The notes below the pieces were generated by a model. That model saw only the letters and a program-made list of their open reading frames with translations, had not been told where the DNA came from and did not search any database. A program made the position numbers and the translations under genes. A stretch of 64,000 nucleotides of DNA from positions 204,500 through 268,499 of the forward strand of contig JAKOGI010001279.1 of NCBI GenBank assembly GCA_029747015.1, given 5' to 3'. Below, piece after piece: positions 1 to 11,003 of this stretch. Position 1 is the stretch's first letter. Each line of letters begins with the position of its first letter. This DNA comes from Carnegiea gigantea (taxonomy: Eukaryota > Streptophyta > Magnoliopsida > Caryophyllales > Cactaceae).

Positions 1-1235
1 CAAACAGAATGCTTTCCTCGTGTAGTTTTTATTATCAATCAATGAGATCCAGTTCTTATTATTAAAAAAAAAAAATGTCTAGCTCAATTTTTCACCAAGC
101 AATACAAAGGCTTTTCATTCCAGAACTCGTTTTCATAGTCAACCATAATGATTTCAGAAACGTAGCAAGAACAACTTAGAAATTTAGACAAAGACAGACC
201 GACGTGCCACCTTTCAATATATTTTTTTTCTTTGTTTTTTTTAAAGAGATCAATGAGTTGATTATACTAGTTAAAAATTATAGGCTAGCTAAAGTTCGAT
301 TTGCAAGAGTTTATGCCAATTAACTGATGTGGTACAATATCCGAGAGTTGTTACTGAAAATTTGTGTTTACATTCTGTCTACATCGACCTTTGCCCCTCA
401 TTTGCACCAAAAAAAAAAAAGTTTGGTTTGTAAGTAGTCTACACGTGTTACGTGCACCTTCTTCTTCTATTAAGCAAGCTTGTGCAAGCTCCTCATGGAT
501 CTGCGAAGGTTATGTGCATGTGTAATAGTGATGAATCTACAACATTTACATTATAGTACTTCATTCTCAAACTAGTGAAGTTACGTTATATATATATCAA
601 ATAATTTTATGAGTGTCTTTTTAAATCTTATGGACTTTCGTACAAAATTTTACACAATTGATCCAACTAACTGATATCGGAGAAACCATTTCTAATAGGA
701 TAAAGATACATCTCATGTGCAAAATACTGTATATAGTTACAATAAAAAATGACTAGATGGTGTGCCTTTGTTATGACCTAAAGATAACACCAATATATCA
801 ACTATGGCCTGAATTATATATATGTCCATAAATTAAATATGATCAAATTATACACTTAGACCATCAAATTGAATGATAGCCAACAAGGCGCACCACTTTT
901 GTAGCTTGAATATAGTGTATACATACAGTCATTCGTGCACAGAAATTTTTCCCCCGTTCAATGCTAACTTTGACCTCTCTTGAAGCATAACCGTGAATTT
1001 CAATGCATTACTTAGGCTAAAAGACAAAATGGACGGGCTACGATCAATATAGATAAAACTCGTCGACTGAATCAATTTATTTCATAAATTGATATGAAGA
1101 GTTGAACACCTAATGACAGAACTTTAACGCGAATAAAGAACCTTAAAGGGCATCTTATTTACGAACAGCTTGGTAGAACTATTGCTAGAATAGAGATTGG
1201 ATTGCCAAGTACCCACACAATAAAGTATCACATGC
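1..1235. other. AT-rich intergenic DNA, no gene seen
   Basis: I find no coding similarity, RNA gene or clear repeat here. The stretch has short poly-A and poly-T runs and stop codons in all frames. It ends where LINE-like coding similarity begins. Confidence 0.6.
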
Positions 1236-2037
1236 ATGGTCCTTTCTCATTTTCAGACCATTGCTTTGTGCTTATGGGCACCGCTCCATCCCAACAAAGA
1301 ACAAAAAACAAAAGCTTCCATTCTTAGCATAATTATCCTAAAGTCAAATAGTATAACAGCCAAAAATTGGAGCATATATGTTCGAGGCTCTACCATGTTC
1401 AAGCTTTTTAGTAAGCTTAAACATGTTAAATTGGATTTTAAGCATTGACAGAATGCTACCTTCCATAATTTCAATAAGATGATCAAGAATTCTAAAAACT
1501 TCTTTATGAAAGGTAAAATCCTTAAAAAAGTAAATCATACATTCATAACAGTACGTAATCTCAAAAACAGATGAACCTCATACTACTCATTTCAGAACTA
1601 TTAGCTTGTGTAAACACACTTCATAAAATCATTTTCAAGATTCTAGTCAATCAGTTACAATCCTATCCATAATCTCTTATTTCGCCTTTGCAGAGTACCT
1701 TTGTCCCAGGTTGACAAATTCATGATAATATTCTATTAGACATGAAATTATAAACAAATTTAAGAGCACAAAGGGCAATATTGCTTGGGTTGCCCTTAAA
1801 CTTAACAAGGAAAAAGCATATGATAGAGTTGAGTAGGAATTTCTTTTTGACTGCTTAACTAACTCAGTTTCTCCGCATAAATGGATCAACTGGGTTAAGG
1901 AATATAATGTATTTCTACCGTCTCTTATTTGTCTCTTGTCAATGACCAACCTACTGGATTTGTCAAGCGAGCTTTATGAAAGTCACCCACTATCTCTATA
2001 CTTATTAGTTTTATGTATGGACGTGTTAACTACCACA
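1236..2037 (+). pseudogene. L1-type LINE fragment, linker and start of reverse transcriptase
   Basis: The + strand translates, with several frameshifts and stops, into plant LINE polyprotein. Around 1366-1450 it reads as the segment between endonuclease and reverse transcriptase. Around 1600-2035 it reads as the RT domain, with the recognisable FVPG.QIHDNIL block near 1700, an EKAYDRVE-like block near 1810 and an LCMDVLT-like block just before 2030. The copy stops abruptly at 2037, where a Helitron candidate begins, and the LINE resumes at 6558. The family assignment rests on remembered motif order; the breaks show that it is dead. Confidence 0.75.
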
Positions 2038-2519
2038 TCTTTATATAATAAATAGTAGAATGATGGTGTCTAAAAAACTTTCCCACCTTCATTTCAAGCA
2101 TATGGTGCATTCCCGCCTAATTGTTACATTTTTAAAATTTAAATTTAAATTTAAATTAGAGATTGTGATATACAATTTTCTAGGAAAAAAATTAGGAGTT
2201 CAATCGAATCACAACAATTGAAATTATGATATCTCCAATCTACAACGTTGATGAAAAAGGTTATTTTATTTATAAAAATCTTTATATAATAAACAGTAGA
2301 ATGATGGTGTCTAAAAAATTTTTCCTCATTCATTCCAAGCATATGGTGCACACCTGCCTAACTGCCACATTTTTAAAATTAAAATTTAAATTTAAATTAG
2401 AGATAATAATATACAATTTTCTAGGGAAAAAAATTAGGAGTTCAATCGAATCACAACCATTGAAATTATGATATCTCCAATCTGCAACGTTGATGAAAAA
2501 GGTTATTTTATTTATAAAA
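2038..2519 (+). repeat. Tandem duplication of 241-bp unit at the Helitron 5' end
   Basis: Unit 1 (2038-2278) and unit 2 (2279-2519) are close copies. Both start TCTTTATATAATAAA and end in TTTTATTTATAAAAA. Each unit could act as a Helitron 5' terminus. Confidence 0.9.
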
Positions 2520-2568
2520 AACAAGAAAAAAAATGTGTAACCGCTCATGACTCCATTTTACTCATGCC

Positions 2569-2570
2569 AC

Positions 2571-2607
<37 letters not shown>
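2569..2607 (+). repeat. (CT)n microsatellite and pyrimidine leader
   Basis: A run of about 18 CT units is followed by a C/T-rich stretch to about 2700. Such stretches are common in plant 5' leaders, so this may be the leader of a gene piece captured by the surrounding Helitron candidate. I could not name a gene. Confidence 0.6.
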
Positions 2608-5600
2608 ATCTCCACCACATCTCCCAGTATCTCACTCTTCTCAATCCCCAACATTCACTCTTTTCTTCCCTTTACCCCTATCTCCAAACCTCCTTCAAAT
2701 TAAAATTCTGTCTGTACCTCCTCTCGTAATCTGGTCAGTTCTTCATCTCTCCAGAATTTTGATGTGGGTCCAATTCTTCGAAACGAAAAAAGTGGCGTTC
2801 TTGAAAGCAGGCCATGGTAGAGATTATTGTTGACGCTAACAATCATTAATTTATGTACGTAGTCAGTTCAGCGATCTATATCCTGAATTGATGTTACATG
2901 GTGTTGCTATTTTCCAAAATTCTTTGTTCCTCATGAATCTTTTGTTGATGAATGATGGTGTTGGTGCTTCTTGAGATGAATTTCCAAAGATTGAAATATA
3001 TGTTGATCGTACAATTTTGTTTGGTTTGAATACAATTTCATATTAATATTGGTTTCCTTTTCCTAATTGTTAGCTTCCCTTCTTTGCACTCTGTTTTGTT
3101 GTTATTTATCCTTTCTCATATAAATCTAGGTTTTATAAAAAAATTGATGTACAATGATGTCTGCATGCGGCAACCTACATAAGAAAAGTTTTCTGGATCT
3201 TGAATTACATGTTCTTTTTTAAAAGTAAGATAATTTAGTTTTTGGTTGATCGTGGGTTTTGGTTTTTGATTGTGCATTTTGTATGTCTTTCTTCTTCATA
3301 GATTATGCTTCTATGCTTATGTTTGGTGGGAATTTTTACATTAGAATACCAAGATATTGTTGTTCATCCCAAGGTATGTTTTCTGCGTTTTCTTTCTGCT
3401 ACTCTGTTTTACATTCATAGGCACACATTGTATGTTGTCATATCAGCATTGCAATAGCAAAGGATCTCCTTTGCAAGTTGTAACAGTTCTAATGACCTTT
3501 TTGATTTGCTACCTCCAAATGTTCAATTTCGCCACCGACCTCACCTCATTGCCATCAATTTTTCAGGTAAATGAGAAGTTTGGATTAGTTCCTTTTGTTA
3601 CGTGTTTGGTCATAGAGATCCCCCCCTTCCTTGACATCTAATGCTCTAAGCAAGCGAATACTAATCCATTACAAATTTGTGCCTTTAATATCATGCCAAA
3701 TGCATCGACTATTGTAGGCAAGAAGACTTCTTATTGTGTATTAGTTCAATGGACTCTATTCAGTTAGGACTTTTAGAATAACCTAACTTTTGAGTTTGAT
3801 TCCTTTCTTTGGAATGGAGGAAAAGAAATTTGCTCTTTCTAAAATGGCCTATGCACTAATCTATCTATATAAAAAGAACAAAAGAGAGGAAATTTTCATT
3901 TGTGTATGTAATATGGATTACTCAAGTGTGGCTAAATTTTCTTAAGTTTGCATGCTCAACATTTTATTTTGTTTTTTTAGAGGGAGGGAGGGGGGTTGCC
4001 TTATGTAGTTACAATACACTAAACTGATTTAGATATTGCGTAGTTTTTATGTTCGTACGAGGTGCATTGTGGTTTGATTCTACATGAATATATTCTTTAA
4101 AATAAATCAATCTTGGTTTTCCATAATTAAGCTTTATTTCGTTACCTCTGATTTGATTCTTTTTAAGTTCGTCTTCTTAATATAATGGTTGAACAAGTTT
4201 CAGCTATTGGATTTTCATTGCTGGGCTAGGTTATTAGTACTTTCTTCCCTACTCTTTGTATGTTGAATTGATTTTTTTCTTGAAACTTACACTTCTCAAT
4301 TGAAGGCTTATCTGCCCCTATTCTTATCTCTGCGACGAGTGATGTGGCTTTGTTGATAAAAATCTATTAGAAGGATTCTTTGTCCCTTTCCTCCTTTCTA
4401 GAGATATTAATTCCATTTTTCGTAACAAGATGTGGGATCAGTTCTTCCAATTTTATGTAGTTCACCATCACAGTCTTTACTTCCATTAAAATTGCTCTAT
4501 CAATGGAAATTGCAGAAATTTCAATTCCATATTTAGCTAATGTGTGTTTTCCTTTAATTTTGAACAACTTTTTGTCTAACCTATCTTTTTTCATTCAGTA
4601 TCTCTCTTACTATGGTTTAGTTAATTTGTGAGTTGCTTCTGTTGTGTTACTCATATTGTAGTTAACTTTTGCATTATTGCATTTTAAGTATGATTGTATT
4701 ATTACATGGTGGTCATATGGGTAGGGGCTTGAGCGATAAATGGGTTGGAACTTTGGGGTCATAGGTGGGTGGAGATAAGAGAGAGAATATAGCATGTGTG
4801 GGTTATAAATGTTTTAGAAGACTTCAAACACATATTTCAATTGTAATTATTCTAATTTCTCTTATATTGTAGCTTCATCAATAATAATTCAATTCAACTT
4901 AGGCAAGTGATTATTAACGTTTCCCGTTACTATGTGCATATTATTGTGTTTACATTTCAGCCACAGAGCGATAAATGGGTTGGAAGTTGGGGTCATAGGG
5001 GAAGATTGAAAAGGGCATTGGTAGGGAGGAAGACTAAATACAATTGTGGCTATTCCACATGGTGCTTAACAGCTAAGTGGATGACATTTTTGGGTTATTG
5101 GGCATCAAGCCGACTGCAACTATTGTTATGGCTTATTGTCCTTGCTCTATGGCTGATGATATTCAAGTTGATTTTAGCTTAAGTATGGCTAAAGGGTTTA
5201 GACTTCGGAGACTAGATGGTGTTAATAAAAGATAATTAATGTATTTGGTTACTTCCGATGGCACCATGGTTTGAAAAGGTCATAATGACGTGTACTTCTC
5301 CTGTTTCCAAGGTCACTAACAAAAGGTTATAAGATCAGTCCTCCTCCATTGTGATTATTTATTTATAGATTTTGTGTTAATAATTGTGACAGGTTTGGCC
5401 GAGTTGTTTTGAAGCAATATACAAATTTATTAGTATCTCAATAAAGATCTAGCCTTTAAAATTAGTGTCAACATTATTAAAAGGATTAGTTTGTTCAAAT
5501 TCCTTAGCGTATAACTAATTGTTCTCTTGCTCAAGACATTTGACTTGATGGGGAAGAACAGTGTGCAATGTTAGTGGGATTGAGTGGTTGCTGAGGACTA

Positions 5601-6500
5601 ATTAAGATCAACTAAGAAGCCTAGCATTTTTTTTTTCTTTTCCTTTCTTTTTTCCTTTTTTCCCCATAGTGAAGGCAGTGGCGTCTACAATTCATGCTGA
5701 CGTAGAGGGGGTGTGTCTCCTACTTTTTGATATTTCTGAAACAATCTTTTCACTACCATTGTGATACCAATGGGAGTTGCTACTCGAATATTTGTGTTCT
5801 GAGTTAATATACTTAAATTCTACTATTTAGATTAGCTTTCACTTCTAGATGAATGGCATTCCCTTATCATAAAGGGGCGTTAAGATTTGTATGGTCTACC
5901 TTACTAGAGTTTTCTATGTTTAGTATTTGTCAGCGGTTACTTTTCACCATCTCTAAAAATTGGCAAAGCAATGCAAAGAATGATCCAACAAAGTGTCCTC
6001 CTTCCTCCTTTTTTGTTTAGGAACTCAAGCTTTTTGGGTATCGGTCTTTAATGCGTGATTGATGATAGTTTTAGGTTACTTAACACTAACCATCTTGCTA
6101 TTGTGGAGTGACATAATTTCGATGGTATGTATAGGCTTAGCAAAAGATAGCATTTAGTATCTTATTTCTCATTTAAATTGTATCATGTTAGCTGATGCTA
6201 TATACTGACACTATAATTAAAAAGTTTAAACTGTACTAATATCTTTATAAATATGAGATACAATCATTGTGGAGGTGTTTGCCTGTTTCTCTATCACCAG
6301 TTCTTCATTATTTTCATTTATTTTCTTTTTGAAGTGCTAAGCATAAGGAATCACAATCAGGGTTGTTTCTAAGGATTTCATCCAAGTCATCCTCCAACTC
6401 TTATGTATTTCATACAAAGACTATAGTTTAACAATTGTTGGATATATCTGTTCAAGGATTGTTTAGATTTTTTATTTCAAGCTTAACATAATATAAGTTT
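2608..6500. other. Helitron interior, unassigned, possibly captured gene pieces
   Basis: There is no long open frame. Two short frames, 3357-3641 (94 codons) and 4907-5182 (91 codons), match nothing I recognise. A stretch of about 35 bases near 4733 (GCGATAAATGGGTTGGAA...) recurs with small changes near 4969, so part of this DNA was duplicated locally. Helitrons often carry host gene fragments, but I cannot show the source here. Confidence 0.4.
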
Positions 6501-6557
6501 CTCTTGAAGGAAAGTTTTATACTAAAATGCACCGTACAAAGCACGGGTCTAAACTAG

Positions 6558-6740
6558 TTTATTCAAATCGTGAAATCAAAACGAATGGCATTGGGTTCAA
6601 GATTTGTCTGAGGAGCTCCTTGACCCCTGATGGCAGTCTACTATTTTGCAAGGCTAAAGTTCAGTCTTTTTGCAAGTTAAAAAATATTATGGATGACTTT
6701 TTGCTTTCTCTGATGAACTTATTAATTTCCACAAATCTTC
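6558..6740 (+). pseudogene. LINE reverse transcriptase, middle piece
   Basis: This continues the LINE after the Helitron candidate. The translation contains NGIGFKICLRS and LLFCKAKVQSFCKLKNIMDDF, matching the block around the RT catalytic centre; the expected ADD is damaged (PDG). It ends at TCTTC, the target duplication of the copia insertion. Confidence 0.75.
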
Positions 6741-6905
6741 TGATAACGAACATATGCAAGGAAAATGTTATATTATTCAAAGTGATTCTACTGGACATAT
6801 ATACACATAGAGCCTACCTAACTTTGGGAAGAAAATAATTCTAGGTCCTAAAATTAAGGAAAAAATAAAGCGATTATGTTATATACAAAATTACATATGG
6901 TAACA
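6741..6905 (-). repeat. 3' LTR of the short copia element
   Basis: 165 bases, TG..CA on either strand. It pairs with 7906-8070 and is preceded by target duplication TCTTC. A purine tract (AGGGGGGA on the minus strand) lies just inside at 6906-6913. Confidence 0.9.
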
Positions 6906-6919
6906 TCCCCCCTGAAAGT

Positions 6920-7621
6920 CAAGATGACGATACAGAGGTCAAATTGAGTTTGGAGACTAAATAATGAGAACGCCCTGGTAGAAGTGATTTAGTGAAGATG
7001 TCAGCTGTTTGCTCACTAGAAGAAATCGAAGCAAGCGACAAGTCCCACTAGAGAAGATGTTGCCTAATGAAATGGCAATCAACTTCTATATGCTTGGTTC
7101 GCTCGTAGAAGACATCATTGTGAGCTATCTGAACGGTACTTTGATTGTCACAGTAAATTGTGGTCGCTGTATGCTGAGTTACACCTAAGTCTTTCAACAA
7201 TAATCGTAACTATACCCACTCTAAGGTGGTATCTGCAAGAGCTCGATATTCTGCTTCTATGCTGGAATAAGCTACAACTGTTTGTTTCTTACTATGCCAT
7301 GAGATTAAGGAGTCACCCCCCCAAAAAAAAACTACCTGCTGTAGAACGTCTGTCTGGTGGATCTCCTGCCTAATCTGAATTTGAATAAGCTTTTAGCTCT
7401 AGTGAAGAGTTAAAAGGAAAGTAGAGTCCTTGGAATGTTGTATCCTTCACATAGCGGAGGATCCTTAGTACAGCAGCATAGTGGGTGGTGTGAGGTGCAG
7501 CTAGGAATTGACTGACCACATGAACAGCATGTGCTATGTTAGGTCTTATGATAGTGAGGTATACAAGACTACCTAGTAGTTGGCGATATAAAGTAGTATC
7601 AGGCAAAGGTGATCCATCCAT
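6920..7621 (-). pseudogene. Copia RT end and RNase H fragment
   Basis: Read on the minus strand, 7621-7370 encodes the end of the copia RT domain (LYRQLLGSLVYLTIIRPNIA, then LRILRYVKDTTFQGLYF). Past a frame break, 7370-7150 gives the RNase H block with [12 protein letters not shown] and [12 protein letters not shown] signatures. All N-terminal domains are absent, so no autonomous protein is possible. Confidence 0.8.
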
Positions 7622-7893
7622 GAGTGAGAACTTTGTATTAACTCAAAAGCTTAAGCTGATGGTTGAAGGCCCGGGAATAAGTTTATCCTCTAATACGCCC
7701 CCTCACACAAATGCCCTTTGGGCTTAAAGGTGATGGTTGAAGGCCCAGGAATAGGTTCATCCTCTAACACATCATCTCACGCGAATTCCCTTTGGGCTTG
7801 AAGCGTGGATGCTGCAAAGGCTCCTCCTACCTTGCGCAATAAATCAATATGGGGGCTGCTGAGTTTCGAACTTGAGACCTCTCACTCAGAAAG

Positions 7894-7905
7894 GCTCTGA
7901 TACCA
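7894..7905 (-). other. Primer-binding site, initiator tRNA-Met type
   Basis: The minus strand reads TGGTATCAGAGC directly after the 5' LTR. This is the standard copia primer-binding site and fixes the element's orientation. Confidence 0.92.
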
Positions 7906-8070
7906 TGATAGCGAATATATGAGAGGAAAAAGTTATATTATTCAAAGTGATTCTACTGGACATATATACACATAGAGCTCACCTAACTTTGGGAAGAAAA
8001 TTATTCTAGGTCCTAAAATCAAGGAGAAAATAAAGCTATTGTGTCATATACAAAATTGCCGATGGTAACA
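7906..8070 (-). repeat. 5' LTR of the short copia element
   Basis: 165 bases, partner of 6741-6905 with roughly 16 differences by eye. It is followed by target duplication TCTTC at 8071-8075. Confidence 0.9.
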
Positions 8071-8470
8071 TCTTCCATGATCTTTTTAGCTAATGTTTCT
8101 CATAAAGAAAAGGACATAGTTTCTGCTATGTTCCATATTCCTACTCTAGAAACTTTAGGGAAGTACATGGGTTGCCCTTCCATCCATCGAAGGAAGAAAA
8201 TCCCTCACTTTTCCCATTTGTTAGAAAGAGCTAATAAAAACCTAGCTCTTGAAAGCTAATTGTCTATCAAAACCTGGCAGATCTGTAGTAATCTGGTCCA
8301 ATCTCAAATCTTTGCTGGCTCATAGATTGCAGCAATACTTTAAATTGCCACAGCACACTTGTAATGCTCTTGATACGTACAAATATGGGTCTGATGATGG
8401 CCAATTTAGTAAGTTGTCTAGGAACACTGACTTTTGGGTTTAGAACTTTATTCATACGCCTGCCTACCTT
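8071..8470 (+). pseudogene. LINE reverse transcriptase, C-terminal piece
   Basis: The LINE resumes after the copia element. The translation gives MIFLANVSHKEKD, FHIPTLETLGKYMGCP and LKANCLSKPGR-like blocks, and then a C-terminal RT segment near 8345-8440. Stops and frameshifts break it. The 3' end is cut at or before the small DNA transposon at 8496. Confidence 0.75.
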
Positions 8471-8495
8471 TAAGTCCGGTATTCAACGAAAAAAT

Positions 8496-8932
8496 GGGGT
8501 GGGCAACAAGTCAGGTACTTATTGATTCAAGTGGGTTGCCCAGTTTAAAATAGTGTCAACAAAGGGTCGAGTCAATAGTGGGCTGACATGTGAAAGCATA
8601 TTAATGGATCAGACCATGTCGGTCAATTAATGGTCCATGTAGTGAGCCATTACTTTTTCCACTTATTTGTCGCATTAATTTATATGTTACAATTACTTAA
8701 ACTTATTAGCAATACTTTATACATAACAATAACTGTTACACACAGTTTCATGTGTAACTTTGTTCTATTTTAAACCAGACCAAAAGCGAGTTGTGTATGG
8801 GCGACTCAACCCGACCCATTTATTCGTATAAAAGGTCCGACCTGACCCAAATCATTAACCGACCTACCATAGCCCGACTCAGCCCACTTTGGAACGGATG
8901 ACCTTAACGCGACCTGGTCCATTGCCCACCCC
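8496..8932. mobile_element. Small hAT-like non-autonomous DNA transposon
   Basis: The ends are inverted repeats: GGGGTGGGCAAC at 8496 and, on the other strand, GGGGTGGGCAAT ending at 8932. The inside is rich in GGGTTGACCC-like words typical of such elements. I see no clear 8-base target duplication, so the superfamily is tentative. Confidence 0.55.
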
Positions 8933-8941
8933 TTGCATTGT

Positions 8942-8942
8942 A

Positions 8943-8994
<52 letters not shown>
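8942..8994. repeat. (AT)n microsatellite
   Basis: About 26 uninterrupted AT/TA units. Confidence 0.95.
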
Positions 8995-8996
<2 letters not shown>

Positions 8997-9018
8997 TACT
9001 TGCTCTTATTATAAAATA

Positions 9019-9045
9019 CTAGTATGCATCCCGTACTTCACATAG
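9019..9045 (-). mobile_element. Helitron-like 3' terminus
   Basis: The minus strand reads GTACGGGATGCATACTAG followed by T: a degraded CCCGTGC-type hairpin arm, then the CTAG end and T target. The body would lie to the right. I could not locate its 5' end. Confidence 0.45.
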
Positions 9046-9904
9046 GCATATGCATAATTTTATAATCTCACCATTTTTTTAAAGAGCTTGCGGCCTCATC
9101 AATAATTCTGATTAGAAGCACTAATATGTTAATTGGTATAGGAAAAATATCTATATAAACCATTTTATTTTTGGCATATTGTTTGGATTGAGAACTACAT
9201 TTTGAGTTGGACATTATTTTTATTATGATAAGAGAACAATTCTTATGTTGATGGTTTTAGAAAAAAAAGAACAAAAGAGGGGGGAAAATTGTCAAGAGAT
9301 TGGTGTCAAACAGTGTACAAATATGATAATTACATATATAACTTTGAAGCATGTAAATGCATTTACAATGTAATAGGGAATTGAAAATCGAAGATTTTGT
9401 CTTCGAACAATTGCTTGTAATTTAATATATATAATAATGTATCAATTTGTATTTAGTTATTAAAAAGATATAGGATCATTTTGAAAATAAGGCAAGTTTG
9501 GATCTCAATTCCTAAATGTCACAATTTAGTGCAGTTCTTATGGATATGTTTGTAAAATAAATCTCACAATTACATAAAATGCCTTGTTTGGTTTGATATA
9601 ATTAAAGTGATAAACGCAATTAATAATGCAATAATGATTCCATTATCATATTTGGTTATCGTTATGCAATGCAATCAAATTTATATTGCAATCACATTTA
9701 CTTCAACCAATGTAATTACCATTACTTAACAATTTGCTAAACAATTTAGATTACATTCCTTATATAACCAAAGTTTAGCTTACTTAGAGTCTTCAATGTT
9801 GTATGGCCATCGGCTCATTGTCCCCTTCTATACTATGCTCTCTCTCCTCACCCCCCCCTTCCAACTCGACAATATCATCACTTTCTATATCCTGTTCTTC
9901 CTAT

Positions 9905-9925
9905 TTGTTGTTGTTGTAGTAGTTA

Positions 9926-9988
<63 letters not shown>

Positions 9989-9992
9989 TTAT
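9905..9992 (+). repeat. Trinucleotide (GTT/GTA/ATA)n repeat
   Basis: A run of GTT, then GTA, then ATA units, as if one array diverged by single-base steps. It can be read as poly-Val/Ile but is not coding. Confidence 0.9.
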
Positions 9993-10195
9993 TAAATGCC
10001 CAACCCCTGCAACTCTCTCTCTTGCTCTTTGTCTATGCTTTATACCTGCTTTTTCCCACCTATTTTATTATTTCAAGAAATATTTTTTGATCTTCTATCA
10101 AATGTAAATTTATGTAATTATATTTCTTTTGTACTTTTGTTATCAAAGCTTTTTCTAAAGCACAGAAATTGCTGAAATTGCACAAAATCATGAGA

Positions 10196-10196
<1 letters not shown>

Positions 10197-10238
<42 letters not shown>
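10197..10238. repeat. (AT)n microsatellite
   Basis: About 20 AT units inside the inverted-repeat structure. Confidence 0.95.
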
Positions 10239-10241
<3 letters not shown>

Positions 10242-10970
10242 TTAGCATGTCATCTAATATAGATTCATTACATTGCATTATAAGAAACAACCAAAAATTA
10301 TAATATAATTATTATTTCATTACATTACATGAGTGATTGCATTATCTAATCAATTTCATTACATGCGTATTATATTACATCCAACCAAACGCTACAAAAG
10401 TATCCAATGATCATGTTATACTTGTAAAATAAATATCATCATTTAAAGGTCCTTTTAGTAAAGAAAGAAAATAGAAGATATAAAGAATATCAAATCATGT
10501 ATGATAAATGCATTTACATACTTCAAAGTTACATATACAATCTTTAAATATGTGTACCATTTTACACTAACCTATGCACCTTTTTTCCCCTTTTTTTAGA
10601 TAAAAAATCCAATATAAATTTTTTTCTCCTACCTCTTTATACTTCATCTTAGCAAGGGAACCATATTTTTATTCTTGGCATATGTTTATTGTCATTGGGG
10701 TGCTGTCTCTTCAAATTTGATAAATTATAGTTGTCTTCATTATCATAATTAAAATTACATTTTATGCTTATAATCTTATTTTGTTTTAAATTCATAATTG
10801 TTAAAATAATAGAATAAAGAAAAAATAATTTAATATTGATACTTGATTGTAGATAATAAAATTGATGATCGTTAAATTAACTAAATAAAGAATAATCATA
10901 AAGAACCAACAGGAACTTGACAACTATCAAAATACTATTAACTCATTCAACCCATTTAGTTTTATATTAT

Positions 10971-11003
10971 ACTAATGTGCATTCCATGCTTTGCACAACA
11001 TGT
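10971..11003 (-). mobile_element. Second Helitron-like 3' terminus, decayed
   Basis: The minus strand reads TGTGCAAAGCATGGAATGCACATTAG then T. It matches the layout of the terminus at 9019 and 6557, with CTAG changed to TTAG. Confidence 0.4.

Larger units (their letters stand above)
2038..6557 (+). mobile_element. Helitron candidate, non-autonomous, 4,520 bp
   Basis: The element begins TC at 2038 and ends CTAG at 6557. It sits between an A (2037) and a T (6558), the usual Helitron target, and there is no target duplication. Just before the end, at about 6529-6548, lies an imperfect hairpin (ACCGTAC / GCACGGGT) like the one 10-12 bases from Helitron 3' ends. Removing the element rejoins the two LINE pieces in order. 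No Rep/helicase coding is visible, so it would be non-autonomous. The first 482 bases are a tandem duplication of its 5' end. The boundaries are direct observation; the class call is inference from structure. Confidence 0.7.
6741..8070 (-). mobile_element. Short Ty1/copia LTR element, internally deleted, 1,330 bp
   Basis: Two 165-base LTRs (6741-6905 and 7906-8070), about 90% alike by eye, start TG and end CA. They are flanked by perfect 5-base target duplications TCTTC (6736-6740 and 8071-8075). The primer-binding site, complementary to initiator tRNA-Met, abuts the right LTR, so the element lies on the minus strand. A purine tract abuts the left LTR. Only the end of RT and RNase H remain; gag, protease, integrase and most of RT are missing. 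It is inserted in a LINE. Confidence 0.93.
9313..10560. repeat. Long imperfect inverted repeat around a possible MITE
   Basis: The arm at about 9313-9372 (containing AACTTTGAAGCATGTAAATG) reappears inverted at about 10499-10560. Inside it, 9582-10396 has ends resembling each other inverted (TTTGGTTTGATATAAT and TTTGGTTGGATGTAATATAA), like a MITE that inserted in or forms the core of a foldback. Target duplications are not clear. Confidence 0.45.

Noticed and set aside
1677..1949. 90-codon minus-strand frame
   Set aside because: It is opposite LINE RT coding on the + strand.
7158..7373. Short + strand frame
   Set aside because: It lies opposite copia RNase H on the minus strand.
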